NCBI RefSeq assembly: GCF_020883535.1
Contig: NZ_CP086654.1
Coordinates: 620,001 to 684,000 of the forward strand
Direction of reading: 5' to 3'
DNA: 64,000 nt
Source of the DNA: Staphylococcus ratti
GTDB taxonomy: Bacteria > Bacillota > Bacilli > Staphylococcales > Staphylococcaceae
A program made the translations under genes and the position numbers. Below the pieces are notes generated by a model. The model did no database searches. It was not told where the DNA came from and saw only the letters and a program-made list of their open reading frames with translations. Positions within the stretch are counted from its first letter, which is position 1. Every line of letters starts with the position of its first letter. Below are positions 19,070 through 29,176 of this stretch, piece after piece.

Positions 19070-20077
19070 ATGAAAGCCATCGTGAGTCGACAAGTGTTCC
19101 AATTAGCAGAAGGAAATTTGTTTCAAGAAATTAATATTGATTCTCCACAATTAAAAGAAGATGAAGTGCTTGTAAAAGTACACGCATCAGGGGTCAATCC
19201 TGTAGATACTAAAATTAGACAGACGCCATTGAATGGGAATGCGCGTATTTTAGGATTTGATGCAGCTGGTGAAATCGTTGAAGTAGGGTCACAAGTGACA
19301 GATTTCAAAGTAGGGGATCGTGTTTTTTATTCAGGGTCCAATCAACAGAGTGGTTCGAACCAAACCCATCAAGTAGTGTCTGCACATTATATAGCACATG
19401 CGCCTGAAAGCTTATCATATGAAGACGCGGCTGCATTACCACTTACGTCAATAACAGCTTATGAAACATTTTTTGATATTTTTCGTATTTCTACAAACCC
19501 TGAGGAAAACAAAGGGAAAACGGTACTGATTATTAATGGCGCTGGAGGCGTAGGAAGTATTGCAACGCAAATTGCCAAAGCGTATGGTTTAAAAGTAGTG
19601 ACAACGGTAGGTCGAACGGAGACGAAGGAATGGTCATTAAAACAAGGAGCCGATAAGGTGATTAATCATCATAATACACTTGTTTCTGAATTGGAGCAAT
19701 TCGAGTTACCCGCGCCAGATTATATCTTTTGTACATACGACACTGATCATTACTATGAACAGATGATTGAATTAGTCAAACCGCGTGGACATATTGCAAC
19801 AATTGTCGCATTTAAAGAGAAACAAGATTTAAATTTGTTAAAAAGTAAAAGTATTACGTTCTCACATGAATTTATGTTTTCTCGAGCGTTATATCAAACA
19901 GAAATTGACCAATATCAATACTATTTAAAAGACGTAGCTAAAAAAGTAGATGAGGGTATCTATACCTCTACGCGTACGCAAACGTTAACGCCGCTTTCTA
20001 CAGAGACAATTTATAATGCGCATCAAGAAATGGAAAAGCAACAATTTATCGGTAAGTTAGTAGTCAAAATCATTTAA
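19070..20077 (+). CDS. Zinc-type alcohol dehydrogenase-like / quinone oxidoreductase family protein
   Basis: 335 residues, the length of the staphylococcal zinc-type alcohol dehydrogenase-like protein. Medium-chain dehydrogenase fold: VLVKVHASGVNPVDTKIR in the N-terminal GroES-like domain, ILGFDAAGEIVEVGSQVTDF, then the NADPH Rossmann motif VLIINGAGGVGSIATQIAK. Catalytic zinc ligands are not evident, which points to the quinone-oxidoreductase/enone-reductase group. AAAGGAGG precedes ATG 19070; an upstream frame from 19004 would overlap that site. It stands alone after the lac operon and before a BCCT transporter. The substrate is not predictable. Confidence 0.85.
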   Translation: MKAIVSRQVFQLAEGNLFQEINIDSPQLKEDEVLVKVHASGVNPVDTKIRQTPLNGNARILGFDAAGEIVEVGSQVTDFKVGDRVFYSGSNQQSGSNQTHQVVSAHYIAHAPESLSYEDAAALPLTSITAYETFFDIFRISTNPEENKGKTVLIINGAGGVGSIATQIAKAYGLKVVTTVGRTETKEWSLKQGADKVINHHNTLVSELEQFELPAPDYIFCTYDTDHYYEQMIELVKPRGHIATIVAFKEKQDLNLLKSKSITFSHEFMFSRALYQTEIDQYQYYLKDVAKKVDEGIYTSTRTQTLTPLSTETIYNAHQEMEKQQFIGKLVVKII

Positions 20078-20150
20078 AGCTTTAAAAGCAGATTAAAACA
20101 CATTCAAGAGGGAAAGGGCATAAAAAAGCATATAAGGTGGAATTAGCATA

Positions 20151-21692
20151 ATGAAAAAAGTTAAAGTGAGTATCGTTTTTTGGGTATCACTTCTGTTATG
20201 TGCACTTTTCGTTATATTAGGTGCGTGCTTTCCGAAATATGTTGAAACAGCAACACAGCATGTGACAAAAGTAATTGCGACCCATTTTGCATGGTATTAT
20301 TTATTGCTTGTATTAGCAATTTTATTGATTTGTGTTTATTTGCTCTTTTCAAGGCATAGTACGATTACATTAGGTAAAGAAGGAGAAGCACCAGAATTTT
20401 CTCTGAAATCATGGTTTGCGATGTTATTCAGTGCTGGCATGGGAATGGGGCTTGTATTTTGGACAACTGCCGAGCCATTAAGTCATGCCTTTACAAATGC
20501 GCCTCTAGCACAGCCGGGTTCACAACAAGCGATCGATGATGCGATTCAATTTTCATTTTTTCATTGGGGCATTCATGCGTGGGGCGTTTATGGTATGGTA
20601 GCGTTAGTTATTGCATATTTTAATTTCCACAAAGGTTACCCTGGGCTTGTAAGCGCAACGTTGAGACCACTGTTTGGAGAAAAATTAATGTCTGGACCAC
20701 TTGGAAGTGTCCTCGATATACTTGCTGTAATTGCAACCGTAACGGGTGTAGCAGCAACGCTAGGATTTGGGGCATTACAAATCAATCAAGGCTTGCATTT
20801 CATGTTTGGAATTCAGCCTACGTTTATAGCACAATTACTCATTATTCTCGTATCGGCGCTCGTTTTCACATGGTCGAGTTGGACAGGTATTAGTAAGGGA
20901 ATAAAATATTTGAGTAATTTTAATATGGCGCTGGCGTTTATCGTTTTAATGTTAGTGTTTGTGCTAGGTCCGACGCTCTACATTTTAAATACGTTTTCTA
21001 ACGGTTTAGGCAATTACATTGCACATTTTTTTGATATGAGTTTACGGATTCCACTCAACAATGAAAATCAAAAAATGTGGTTGAACAATTGGACGATTTT
21101 TTATTGGGCTTGGTGGATTTCATGGGCACCATTTGTTGGTATTTTCATTGCACGTGTATCCCGAGGACGAACAATTAAAGAGTTTATTGTAGGTGTATTG
21201 CTTGTACCATCATTCGTTTGTTTTATTTTCTTTGCTGTATTTGGCGCATCGGCTATGTATCAACAACAACACGGTGTGGCCAATTTGGCAAAAGAAGCGA
21301 CTGAAACAGCTACATTTGCGATGTATCAACATTTTCCAATGGGCTTTATTTTGAGCTTGTTAACGCTTGTAGTTATTTTCATATTCTTTATTACTTCCGC
21401 AGATTCAGCCAACTATGTTTTAGGCATGCTAAGTACAAAAGGGGACAACAATCCCGCCTCTTTTGTAAAAGTAGCTTGGGGAATCATGCTTGCATTATTT
21501 GCAATCATCATGATTATGACAGGAGGCACACAAGCGATACAAAATATGTTGATCATTGCAGCATTGCCATTTTCTTTTGTTATCATTTTTATGATATGTT
21601 CACTATTTAAAGCTTTATCTTTAGAACAGCCTCCCCGTATCAACACAACCCAATGTGAGGAAAATGTAAACGCGCATCGGCGTACAAAATAA
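20151..21692 (+). CDS. BCCT-family betaine/choline/carnitine transporter
   Basis: 513 residues and 12 hydrophobic segments. Family signatures are present: SAGMGMGLVFWTTAEPLSHA (glycine-rich TM3), FFHWGIHAWGVYGMVALVIA, and WAWWISWAPFVGIFIARVSR with the Trp cluster of the substrate pocket. These proteins take up quaternary ammonium osmoprotectants with Na+ or H+. GGTGG lies about 10 bases before the ATG. N and C tails are short, so osmotic control as in BetP by a long C-terminal tail is unlikely. Which substrate is carried cannot be told. A terminator shared with the convergent MFS gene follows. Confidence 0.9.
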   Translation: MKKVKVSIVFWVSLLLCALFVILGACFPKYVETATQHVTKVIATHFAWYYLLLVLAILLICVYLLFSRHSTITLGKEGEAPEFSLKSWFAMLFSAGMGMGLVFWTTAEPLSHAFTNAPLAQPGSQQAIDDAIQFSFFHWGIHAWGVYGMVALVIAYFNFHKGYPGLVSATLRPLFGEKLMSGPLGSVLDILAVIATVTGVAATLGFGALQINQGLHFMFGIQPTFIAQLLIILVSALVFTWSSWTGISKGIKYLSNFNMALAFIVLMLVFVLGPTLYILNTFSNGLGNYIAHFFDMSLRIPLNNENQKMWLNNWTIFYWAWWISWAPFVGIFIARVSRGRTIKEFIVGVLLVPSFVCFIFFAVFGASAMYQQQHGVANLAKEATETATFAMYQHFPMGFILSLLTLVVIFIFFITSADSANYVLGMLSTKGDNNPASFVKVAWGIMLALFAIIMIMTGGTQAIQNMLIIAALPFSFVIIFMICSLFKALSLEQPPRINTTQCEENVNAHRRTK

Positions 21693-21705
21693 AATACATT
21701 AAAAC

Positions 21706-21751
21706 AGCGGCAAAGCAATGCTATGAAGATAGACTGCTTTGCCGCTATTTT
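21706..21751. terminator. Bidirectional terminator between BCCT and MFS genes
   Basis: AGCGGCAAAGCA (21706-21717) and TGCTTTGCCGCT (21735-21746) form a perfect 12-bp stem, followed by ATTTTT on the plus strand. Confidence 0.8.
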
Positions 21752-21813
21752 TAGGATAGTTCCAGTTTTAAAAAATCTGCTTTTCGAACGAGTATATAGC
21801 ACGAGTTTCGCTA

Positions 21814-22977
21814 TTATTTGGTATGATCCGCTTTTTTTCCGACAGGTTTTTTGAGTGAAATAATGACCATTAAGCCAAGAAGGCCAATACCTAAAGCAAC
21901 ATAGATTGTGGCATACAGGTTAATATTAGCGACAACAATACCACCTAGTAAAGCACCGAAGCCGATACCTGCATTGAGCGCGGACATATTCCAACTCATA
22001 ATTTGACTGTGATCTCCTTCAATTTGTTCAATCAAACCAGTTTGAATTGCTGGATTGGTGCTCCACTGAATAATGTGCCAAATGAATAGTGCAAGTAATA
22101 ACAAAATGGTAAAAGCCCAAAGTTGATTTAAGAGAAGCATCATCACTGAAAAAATCGAACCACTAATAAGTAACCACTTTTTAAAAGACAGTATGTCTGT
22201 AAAATAGCCTCCTAAAGAGGTGCCTACAACGCCTGCAATACCAATAATGAGAAGCGCTAAAGAAACAAACTGTATCGTATGACCACCAGAAAGAATAAGC
22301 GGATTAATATAAATATAGGCTACTGAATTGGCGGTCAAGAAGATAAATGTGATTGAAAGCAACTTGATTACTTCGGATTTATTAATGATACGCATGCTGT
22401 AGTCTTTTACCGTTTCGTATTGAGGATTAAATTGATGCGGCAAATAAATCATTAACATTAGACCTGCGATAATCGCAACAACGATGATGAGTCCGAAAGT
22501 GAATCGCCAACCAATCCAATCTCCAATTAAAGTTCCAATTGGGAGGCCAAAAACGTTAGCCCCACTAAACCCTGTGTAAACTAAACCTAACATACGTCCG
22601 CGATGTTGTGGTTTTGCAAGCATGACAGTAATGGCTAAAATTTTAACAACAATTAATGCAGCCGCAGCGGATGAAATGATGCGCCCAATGACAATCATTG
22701 TAAAGTTCGGGGATAGAGCAATAATTAAATTTCCTAATATAAATGCAAGTATTGTAGTGAGTAAAACGGTTTTTGGAGAAAAACGTTCGGTCAATTTTAC
22801 GAGAATGGGCCCTGTAATTGCAAAAGTAAAAGCATATATGGTTACAAGTTGCCCAATCCATGCTTCAGAAATGTTTAGATCTTGACTCATTAAGCTCAAA
22901 ATACCTGCAACTACGAGTTCAACCATACCTACAATAAAAATACTTAACATAAATGTGATTGTACGCATGACTGTCAT
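21814..22977 (-). CDS. MFS exporter next to staphyloferrin A genes
   Basis: 387 residues with 12 hydrophobic helices, DHA1-type major facilitator. The motif-A region is NLIIALSPNFTMIVIGRIIS, and motif C sits in LGLVYTGFSGANVFGLPIGT. AAGGAG precedes the ATG at 22977 on the minus strand. It lies 120 bases downstream of sfaD on the same strand. In S. aureus the staphyloferrin A exporter SfaA is an MFS protein in this locus but next to sfaB. This gene may take that role; sequence alone does not show that it is SfaA, and a general drug or metabolite exporter remains possible. Confidence 0.75.
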   Translation of the reverse strand: MTVMRTITFMLSIFIVGMVELVVAGILSLMSQDLNISEAWIGQLVTIYAFTFAITGPILVKLTERFSPKTVLLTTILAFILGNLIIALSPNFTMIVIGRIISSAAAALIVVKILAITVMLAKPQHRGRMLGLVYTGFSGANVFGLPIGTLIGDWIGWRFTFGLIIVVAIIAGLMLMIYLPHQFNPQYETVKDYSMRIINKSEVIKLLSITFIFLTANSVAYIYINPLILSGGHTIQFVSLALLIIGIAGVVGTSLGGYFTDILSFKKWLLISGSIFSVMMLLLNQLWAFTILLLLALFIWHIIQWSTNPAIQTGLIEQIEGDHSQIMSWNMSALNAGIGFGALLGGIVVANINLYATIYVALGIGLLGLMVIISLKKPVGKKADHTK

Positions 22978-23097
22978 ATTTCAAAACTCCTTTTTTAATC
23001 TCTGTGCTTATTAAAATTAACATACATTCATATGATGTGGGATAAAAATCTGTTTAATTTCGTAATCTCCTTATAAATGAATAAATGACTTTCAAAA

Positions 23098-25044
23098 TTA
23101 CTTTTTCAATGGATTGTCTACTTTGACATACGTATAGGCATGGGCTTCATCTAATAAGCGCATTGTGGTCACACATTTATAATCAATTTGTGGATTAAAA
23201 AACAGCGCTTCAATTTTTTGAATACGTGATGCATCGAGATGGCTTGTTTTGAATTGAGTCATTAAATCATGTATATGATGACGTACGATATGCCATAAAT
23301 CATTTTCTAATGTAGTATCTTGATAATACTTTGCTATACAAGCGACAAGTTCTCCTAAATGATTTTGAATTGTGGAGTAAAAAGCTTTGTTAAATACAGT
23401 TGTCTCACTATCTGTTAAAATACGTGATTTTTCGTGGAAATGGTGTGTATCGTATCCTGAAAGATTTAACTGCTTTTCATCGATACGCAAGCCTTCAAAA
23501 TCTCGAATTAACATTTTAGATAGTGCGCCTGTGTCTGAATCAATAATTGCAATTGTATTTTGTAGGTGTGCTTCTAAGGCGATACCATATTTGACCAGAA
23601 GTGGAATGACATAATCTATAAGCGACGTTGCATAGTGTTCAAACCAATCTAAAATGCTTGTGCGTTCTGCTTGTGATTGGTGATGTTGATAACGTTGTAT
23701 AAGTTCAACGAGTAAAGGTATCTCGGATTGGGTTGAAGTGACGACAAGACTCGAAGGAATAAGGGGTAATTCTTTTTCAGTAACATAATGATAAATGTTT
23801 TCTCGATAAAGCGTCCCCAATTGTTCGCTACGCTGTTCTTGAATGGCTGCGTCATCCGCTTCATTGTAAAAGTGTATCCCTGCCCATTCTGGAACACTCT
23901 TCGTATTAAGCGCTTTGAACCACGAATCATTCATCTCAATAGATTGGAGTATTTCAGTCATTAATGGCCCATTATGCGTTGTTTGTTCGGATAATGTTCG
24001 AATTTCCCCTGTAATATGTACGTTCGTAGATAGCTTAATATGTGGGGACATATCTGGAAATTTTGGCATTAATGTTCTAAATGATAATCCAGCAAAATAT
24101 GGAGCTGAATAACTAATTGGAATGATGTGTTGGGTTGATAATTCATCTGAATACGCTTTTGTTAAAACTTCTGAATATTGCCATGGATGGATAATCATCA
24201 CATCATAATCCGATAAACTAATAGATGAAGGCAACTGCTCAATAATGGCTTCTTTTAAACCAGTAAACATTTGAAAGACGATAGCATTGTAGGAATTACC
24301 GAGACTTTGTTTACGCGTTAATGAATGGTGCACGAGTACAAACTGCAAATTGATTTCATTTCCATATTCAGAAGCATATGCGATGGTTTGTTCAGTTGTC
24401 ATCCCTTTTCTGAGTTTAGCCCCTGGATGAACCGGATGGCCTTCAACGACTGATTGCTCGGAAGTTAAATAGGCATCTGTTTGCCCCTCCAAATAATGTA
24501 AAAGAGACATTGAATTTTGTTGATGCCGTAAAGCTTGATAACTTAATGTGAGTGTCATATGAGTCGCGCTATTCTCTAAGTCATCTTCAAACTGACGGCA
24601 GTGCGGTCCTTTTAATGAAGGGTCTTCAGTTAATATAGCAGTTAATAATTCATTAGGATGTTGAACACGAATATATACATTCTCTTTTAACCAATAAAAA
24701 GGGCCTTGAACATCGATTCGGTTAAACGCATGTTTTCCTGTGATTGAAGCTAATATTGTTAAGTTTTGAGATGGGAAGCGGGTGCATAAGACCTCACTAT
24801 CTTTGAAAGGTGAATGTTTTAAATGATGTGAGGGAATGATTTGGCTATGTTGATAACTCCCTACTAAATTTTCTCTATAGAGTGATCCCATAAGTCGTGC
24901 AGTAATCTTATCACGGCCGCTGAAAAGCATATGTAAAAACATATTTGCCCACTCGGGGGAGCGATGTTTTAAAGTATCATAGCTTTTCTGTTCTTCGTGC
25001 GTTAAAACAAATTTATCACGATTAACATTACTTTTTGAATTCAT
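23098..25044 (-). CDS. sfaD: Staphyloferrin A synthetase SfaD (NIS synthetase)
   Basis: 648 residues, IucA/IucC family. In staphylococci SfaD couples the first citrate to D-ornithine with ATP. Family blocks: EGHPVHPGAKLRKGM near residue 203, MIIHPWQYSEVL, the KLSTNVHITGEIRTL nucleotide-binding strand, and the C-terminal FhuF-like stretch GIALEAHLQNTIAIID. The divergent arrangement relative to sfaB-sfaC and the greater length support SfaD rather than SfaB. A Fur box lies 67-81 bases upstream of the start, so iron starvation should induce it. No damage visible. Confidence 0.88.
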   Translation of the reverse strand: MNSKSNVNRDKFVLTHEEQKSYDTLKHRSPEWANMFLHMLFSGRDKITARLMGSLYRENLVGSYQHSQIIPSHHLKHSPFKDSEVLCTRFPSQNLTILASITGKHAFNRIDVQGPFYWLKENVYIRVQHPNELLTAILTEDPSLKGPHCRQFEDDLENSATHMTLTLSYQALRHQQNSMSLLHYLEGQTDAYLTSEQSVVEGHPVHPGAKLRKGMTTEQTIAYASEYGNEINLQFVLVHHSLTRKQSLGNSYNAIVFQMFTGLKEAIIEQLPSSISLSDYDVMIIHPWQYSEVLTKAYSDELSTQHIIPISYSAPYFAGLSFRTLMPKFPDMSPHIKLSTNVHITGEIRTLSEQTTHNGPLMTEILQSIEMNDSWFKALNTKSVPEWAGIHFYNEADDAAIQEQRSEQLGTLYRENIYHYVTEKELPLIPSSLVVTSTQSEIPLLVELIQRYQHHQSQAERTSILDWFEHYATSLIDYVIPLLVKYGIALEAHLQNTIAIIDSDTGALSKMLIRDFEGLRIDEKQLNLSGYDTHHFHEKSRILTDSETTVFNKAFYSTIQNHLGELVACIAKYYQDTTLENDLWHIVRHHIHDLMTQFKTSHLDASRIQKIEALFFNPQIDYKCVTTMRLLDEAHAYTYVKVDNPLKK

Positions 25045-25110
25045 GCGTGCACCTCGTTCTTTTTATTTTACAAATGCATAGAAGCTTCGTATAATCCTTA
25101 ATATTAGTAT

Positions 25111-25125
25111 TGAGAATCGTTATCA
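25111..25125. promoter_or_regulatory. Fur box upstream of sfaD
   Basis: TGAGAATCGTTATCA matches the 7-1-7 Fur pattern TGATAAT-N-ATTATCA at 12 of 14 fixed positions. It lies 67-81 bases before the sfaD start. Confidence 0.75.
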
Positions 25126-25941
25126 ATTAAGATAAAATGATAGAAATTCGAATGAAATGATACTTGTTAGTTTCTTCTCACCATTTTAGTGATTACATTG
25201 AATTGTAACGTACTTCAATGTAATCGTGAGGTGGGTAACCTGGCTTTGATCAATCTCTCGTCCTTGATTTGAGTATGCAAGAAATAGACTTAATAGATTG
25301 ATAGATACACTGGCTTAGATTGGATATGAAATGTCTATGCATCTGAGAGTACAAGCCTTATTGTATCTTACTTCACTGCTATTAAGTTTACCGTGTTATT
25401 TCCAACCAACACAACAAAAAAGAATTACACACTGTTTATTTGCATTAAAGAAAAACTTTTTCAATATACATAGTGAAGGAAGTACGCGATTTTTCTATTT
25501 TTATAGCTTGGAACAGTTTACTACTATTAAAGATAGCGTCACTAACTAGAAAAGCGCATGATTTAAAAGATACGTCAACATCATATTTACAAACGATAAG
25601 CATTGGATAATTACAACATTGGTGCTTCTACACATCATCGATTATACTAAAAACAAACATATGTATTTTATAAGTTCGATAAATTGTAAATTAAACGCTA
25701 CATCTAAATGTCACTGACTAGGATTACGCAACGTTGTTCTACAAATGGTAGTGTTGCCCAAAAGTGAGAAAAGGCATACGTAGCATGGTAATAGCTCAGG
25801 AGTAAACCTTTAATAATGATACGACTGAGTTTAATTTAGAGCAAAAGCTGTGAAACAGTTTGAACAATGGGGAACGTGCAGTTTGTAGCATCATTTCGGG
25901 GGAAGTAACGAATTAAAAGTATGACGGAGGTCAATTAAGAA
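25126..25941. other. Gene-free 0.8-kb gap at the expected sfaA position
   Basis: No convincing reading frame, terminator or RNA is visible on either strand. A 72-codon frame at 25331-25549 has low-complexity, non-coding-like content and no ribosome-binding site. S. aureus has sfaA in this interval. The gap may be the decayed or deleted sfaA, but I could not recognise MFS motifs in any frame. Confidence 0.5.
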
Positions 25942-27705
25942 ATGAAAGGCATTAATAATCAACTGGCGGATCGCAACATACAATATCGCGTTCTAATTGC
26001 ATGTATCAAAGAGTCTTTATTTCCAAATGAAACACATGTTCATATAGATGATAATATTTTAGAAATTCAACATCATCAACATGTGTTACGAGTACAATGC
26101 AAGGCTCAAAGTGCGTTTTTTCAACTGCATCTTGAAGGTGCCATTACGTATCAAGTCGGACAAATGACGGAAACCATTGCAGACTTAGAAACATTACTTG
26201 ACCGATTGGAAAATCAATTTAATATTCCATTTCATGCGCAACTTATAGAAGAGCTTCAACATAGTCGACTAGGCCTAGACTTAACTTACCGACAATTAGA
26301 ACAGCGAAAAACTGCAATTCAGCATTCGTTAAAAATGTCATGTCTACCAGAAAAGATTAACTTTGTGTCATGGTTAAGTCATATGCAAGGTAATGATAAT
26401 TGGACAGCTTTAGGATATACAGAAGGGATGGTTTGGGAAGGCCATCCTTCACATCCGCTTACAAAAACTAAATTACCACTTAGTGACGTGGAAGTAAGAC
26501 AATTTGCGCCGGAATTTATGAAAACGGTTTTTCTTCGTATTGTGCTTGTCCATCGTGATATTGTATCCATTACAACGATGGATGGCAATGTGCGTTTTGT
26601 AGGCGAACATATTATTCCTGAATATAATGGGCGACTCAAGCAATTTTTAGAACCCTTAGGTTGCCAATTGAGCGATTACCGTATTATGTTTGTACATCCT
26701 TGGCAATATGAGCATCATATTACTGCAAATTTTGCACAACATATGCAGTCGTTACAAATCATTGCTACACCATATACGATACCATCAAAGCCAACATTAT
26801 CTTTTAGAACAATGGCTTTAGAAGACAAACCGTACCATATAAAATTGCCAGTTAATGTACAAGCTACAAGTGCTGTACGTATGGTATCTCCCGTAACGAC
26901 AATTGACGGGCCACAACTCAGTGCGCAGCTGCAACAATTGTTGAACAATTATCCGACATTGCGCGTTGCATTAGAACCTTATGGCGCTTATGTTAAAGAA
27001 GAGAATGCGCTTGCTAGACAGTTTGCAATGATAGTGAGACAATCGCCTGACTCAACAGACTCAAATATGTTGCAAATGGTCACAGCAGCTTTAACGCAAC
27101 AAAATCCAGTGGATGAACAAATCACTGTGGATAGTTTAATAGCGTTTTTATACGATACGGTGGATGAAGCGGGGATAAAAAGATTTATTAAAAATTATGC
27201 AGAAGCATTAATTCCGCCACTTATCGCCTATATTCAGGTTTATGGTATTGCGTTAGAAGCACATCAACAGAATACGATTCTTCAAATCAATCAACAAACA
27301 CGTGAATTTTCATTTGTAGTGAGAGATTTAGGAGGTTCTCGCATTGATATTGACACATTGACCGCGGCGCTACCGAATTTGACAATTACAAATGAAAGCT
27401 TAATTGCTGAAAATATTGAAGCGGTCATTTCAAAATTTCAACATGCAGTGATTCAAAATCAATTTGGAACGCTAATTGATCATTTCCATTACCGTCATGA
27501 TATAGATGAGCAACAACTTTATAATATTGTGAGCGTGTGTGTTCAAGATGCAATTCAAGACGAACTTGCACATGCGAAAGCATTGAAAAATCTATTATTT
27601 GGTGAAACCGTAACGGTTAAAGCATTATTAAATATGCGCATGCACCAAAAAGTTAAAACGTATATGCAAATTGAATTAGAAAACCCTATTCAAAAAGAGG
27701 TGTGA
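25942..27705 (+). CDS. sfaB: Staphyloferrin A synthetase SfaB (NIS synthetase)
   Basis: 587 residues, IucA/IucC family. SfaB adds the second citrate to the citryl-ornithine made by SfaD. Signatures: EGHPSHPLTKTKLPL, MFVHPWQYEHHI, HIKLPVNVQATSAVRMV, and GIALEAHQQNTILQINQQ in the C-terminal domain. GGAGG lies about 11 bases before ATG 25942. It is followed 3 bases later by sfaC, so the two are cotranscribed. No clear Fur box is seen directly upstream; a partial one around 25811 (TAATAATGATA) is weak. Confidence 0.88.
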   Translation: MKGINNQLADRNIQYRVLIACIKESLFPNETHVHIDDNILEIQHHQHVLRVQCKAQSAFFQLHLEGAITYQVGQMTETIADLETLLDRLENQFNIPFHAQLIEELQHSRLGLDLTYRQLEQRKTAIQHSLKMSCLPEKINFVSWLSHMQGNDNWTALGYTEGMVWEGHPSHPLTKTKLPLSDVEVRQFAPEFMKTVFLRIVLVHRDIVSITTMDGNVRFVGEHIIPEYNGRLKQFLEPLGCQLSDYRIMFVHPWQYEHHITANFAQHMQSLQIIATPYTIPSKPTLSFRTMALEDKPYHIKLPVNVQATSAVRMVSPVTTIDGPQLSAQLQQLLNNYPTLRVALEPYGAYVKEENALARQFAMIVRQSPDSTDSNMLQMVTAALTQQNPVDEQITVDSLIAFLYDTVDEAGIKRFIKNYAEALIPPLIAYIQVYGIALEAHQQNTILQINQQTREFSFVVRDLGGSRIDIDTLTAALPNLTITNESLIAENIEAVISKFQHAVIQNQFGTLIDHFHYRHDIDEQQLYNIVSVCVQDAIQDELAHAKALKNLLFGETVTVKALLNMRMHQKVKTYMQIELENPIQKEV

Positions 27706-27708
27706 ATT

Positions 27709-28767
27709 GTGGCATACATTAATATTCATCTCAGTAAAATAAAATATAATGCCTTTGTTTTAAAACAAATTTTAAACGAACGTGGTATTCAAATGGTACC
27801 AGTTTTAAAATGTGCCGGTGGCGATAGTCAGATTGCACAACTCTTTGCAGAAATGGGATTTGAAGTTGTGGCAGAATCTAGGCTTAATCTCATTGAATCA
27901 AAGCCTTCGCAATTAAATTATATGATTATTAAGGGTACGACACCTAATGAAGTACCAACACTTGTGAATAACGCAACGATGAGTATTCAAACGGATTTAA
28001 ATGTTATTCGTGCGATTAATGATGAAGCGAAAAAACAAAATAAACGACACCATATTTTGTTGATGGTGGATTGGAAAGATGGTCGTGAAGGCATTTTAAC
28101 CTATGAAACGGTTCATTATTTAAATGAGATCATACAATTAGAAAATATATATTTAAAAGGCATTGCGTTTAATTTTATGTGCCATCGACCTTTGCCCCCT
28201 ACGGAAGAAGATATCAGTTATATAGAACAGTTTTTAAATAGTATAAAGCAAGAAACGGGCTTGAGTTTTACGACAGTATCGGGTGGAAATTCGAGTATGT
28301 TAACGTTAGCAATGTATCATGACTTAGGCATGATTAATGAATTACGTGTGGGAGAAGCGTTATTTAGAGGGTATGAAACGGCGCATGGACACCGTTTACC
28401 TATTTTGTATGAGGATACTATCGAACTTGTCGGTCATATTACAGAAATTAAGCCGAGATTAAACATGTCGACACACCAACCATACATGCAAGCATTGGTA
28501 GATATCGGACATTTAGATACTGTGGTAGCTGAATTAACACCTGATGATAAAAAGTTAAAAATATTGGGTAGTAGCAGTGATTTGTTGCTCATTGATTTAG
28601 GTGATGCTGATGGTTATCAAATAGGTGATGCCATCACTTTTAAATTAGGATATGCTGCGATTGCACAAAGTATGCATTCTAAGCATCTTGAGAAAAAATA
28701 TAAATGTGATAAAGGTATAGAATTGATAGTTGGAAATTTCAAAAGTACCAAGTCATACAAAGTCTAA
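27709..28767 (+). CDS. sfaC: Ornithine racemase SfaC (PLP-dependent)
   Basis: 352 residues, alanine racemase N-terminal-like fold. Provides D-ornithine for staphyloferrin A. The PLP Lys is in VPVLKCAGGDSQ (residue 34); SGGNSSMLTLA and the GEALFRGYE phosphate-binding segment follow. It lacks the usual second C-terminal catalytic domain sequence of alanine racemase and resembles the ornithine/amino-acid racemase group. GTG 27709 follows GAGGTG by 6 bases. A terminator follows 21 bases after the stop. Confidence 0.88.
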   Translation: MAYINIHLSKIKYNAFVLKQILNERGIQMVPVLKCAGGDSQIAQLFAEMGFEVVAESRLNLIESKPSQLNYMIIKGTTPNEVPTLVNNATMSIQTDLNVIRAINDEAKKQNKRHHILLMVDWKDGREGILTYETVHYLNEIIQLENIYLKGIAFNFMCHRPLPPTEEDISYIEQFLNSIKQETGLSFTTVSGGNSSMLTLAMYHDLGMINELRVGEALFRGYETAHGHRLPILYEDTIELVGHITEIKPRLNMSTHQPYMQALVDIGHLDTVVAELTPDDKKLKILGSSSDLLLIDLGDADGYQIGDAITFKLGYAAIAQSMHSKHLEKKYKCDKGIELIVGNFKSTKSYKV

Positions 28768-28788
28768 ATCTTGGGCACTTCATTACCT

Positions 28789-28820
28789 AAAAAATCCTCC
28801 TTTTGAAAGGAGGATTTTTT
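28789..28820. terminator. Bidirectional terminator after sfaC
   Basis: AAAAAATCCTCC pairs with GGAGGATTTTTT around TTTTGAAA. It serves sfaC and the convergent small gene. Confidence 0.85.
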
Positions 28821-28847
28821 AGTGTTAACGAAAGGTTAACTGTTATA

Positions 28848-29108
28848 TTATTTAGTAATTTCGTTATAAACTTTTTTATCGTTATGTGTATAAATAATGT
28901 ATTGATGGTCATCCGTATCAATAATTACACGGTTCGTTTTGCCAAATGTTGAGCCAATACGAGAAATTGATTTTTCTTCTGTACAAGGAAATGCATGAAT
29001 ATTTTGATCTTCTGTGACGGTTTTAATTTCGTCATTTGGAATACGGATATCTGCAACTCTCCATTGGATTTGTACTTCTTTGTCATTTTTCTTAACTGTC
29101 ATAGCCAT
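28848..29108 (-). CDS. Small SunI/YnzG-like PH-domain protein
   Basis: 86 residues, no membrane segment or signal peptide. The strand pattern [35 protein letters not shown] and [15 protein letters not shown] resembles the single PH-like domain of the SunI/YnzG group. A near-identical protein is, as I recall, conserved in staphylococci. AAAGGA lies 12 bases before the ATG; a second in-frame ATG two codons later is also possible. SunI gives immunity to a lantibiotic in Bacillus, but no bacteriocin genes are nearby, so the role here is unknown. Confidence 0.6.
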   Translation of the reverse strand: MAMTVKKNDKEVQIQWRVADIRIPNDEIKTVTEDQNIHAFPCTEEKSISRIGSTFGKTNRVIIDTDDHQYIIYTHNDKKVYNEITK

Positions 29109-29176
29109 TTGACTGACACATCCTTTTCCTAATTGATGGTTATAGTGTAACCGATTTCTTACGTTAATGCAAGATT

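Noticed and set aside
25331..25549. 72-codon frame between sfaD and sfaB
   Set aside because: No ribosome-binding site, low-order composition, no family resemblance; treated as non-coding.
25809..25823. Second Fur box before sfaB (TAATAATGATA)
   Set aside because: Only part of the 7-1-7 pattern matches.
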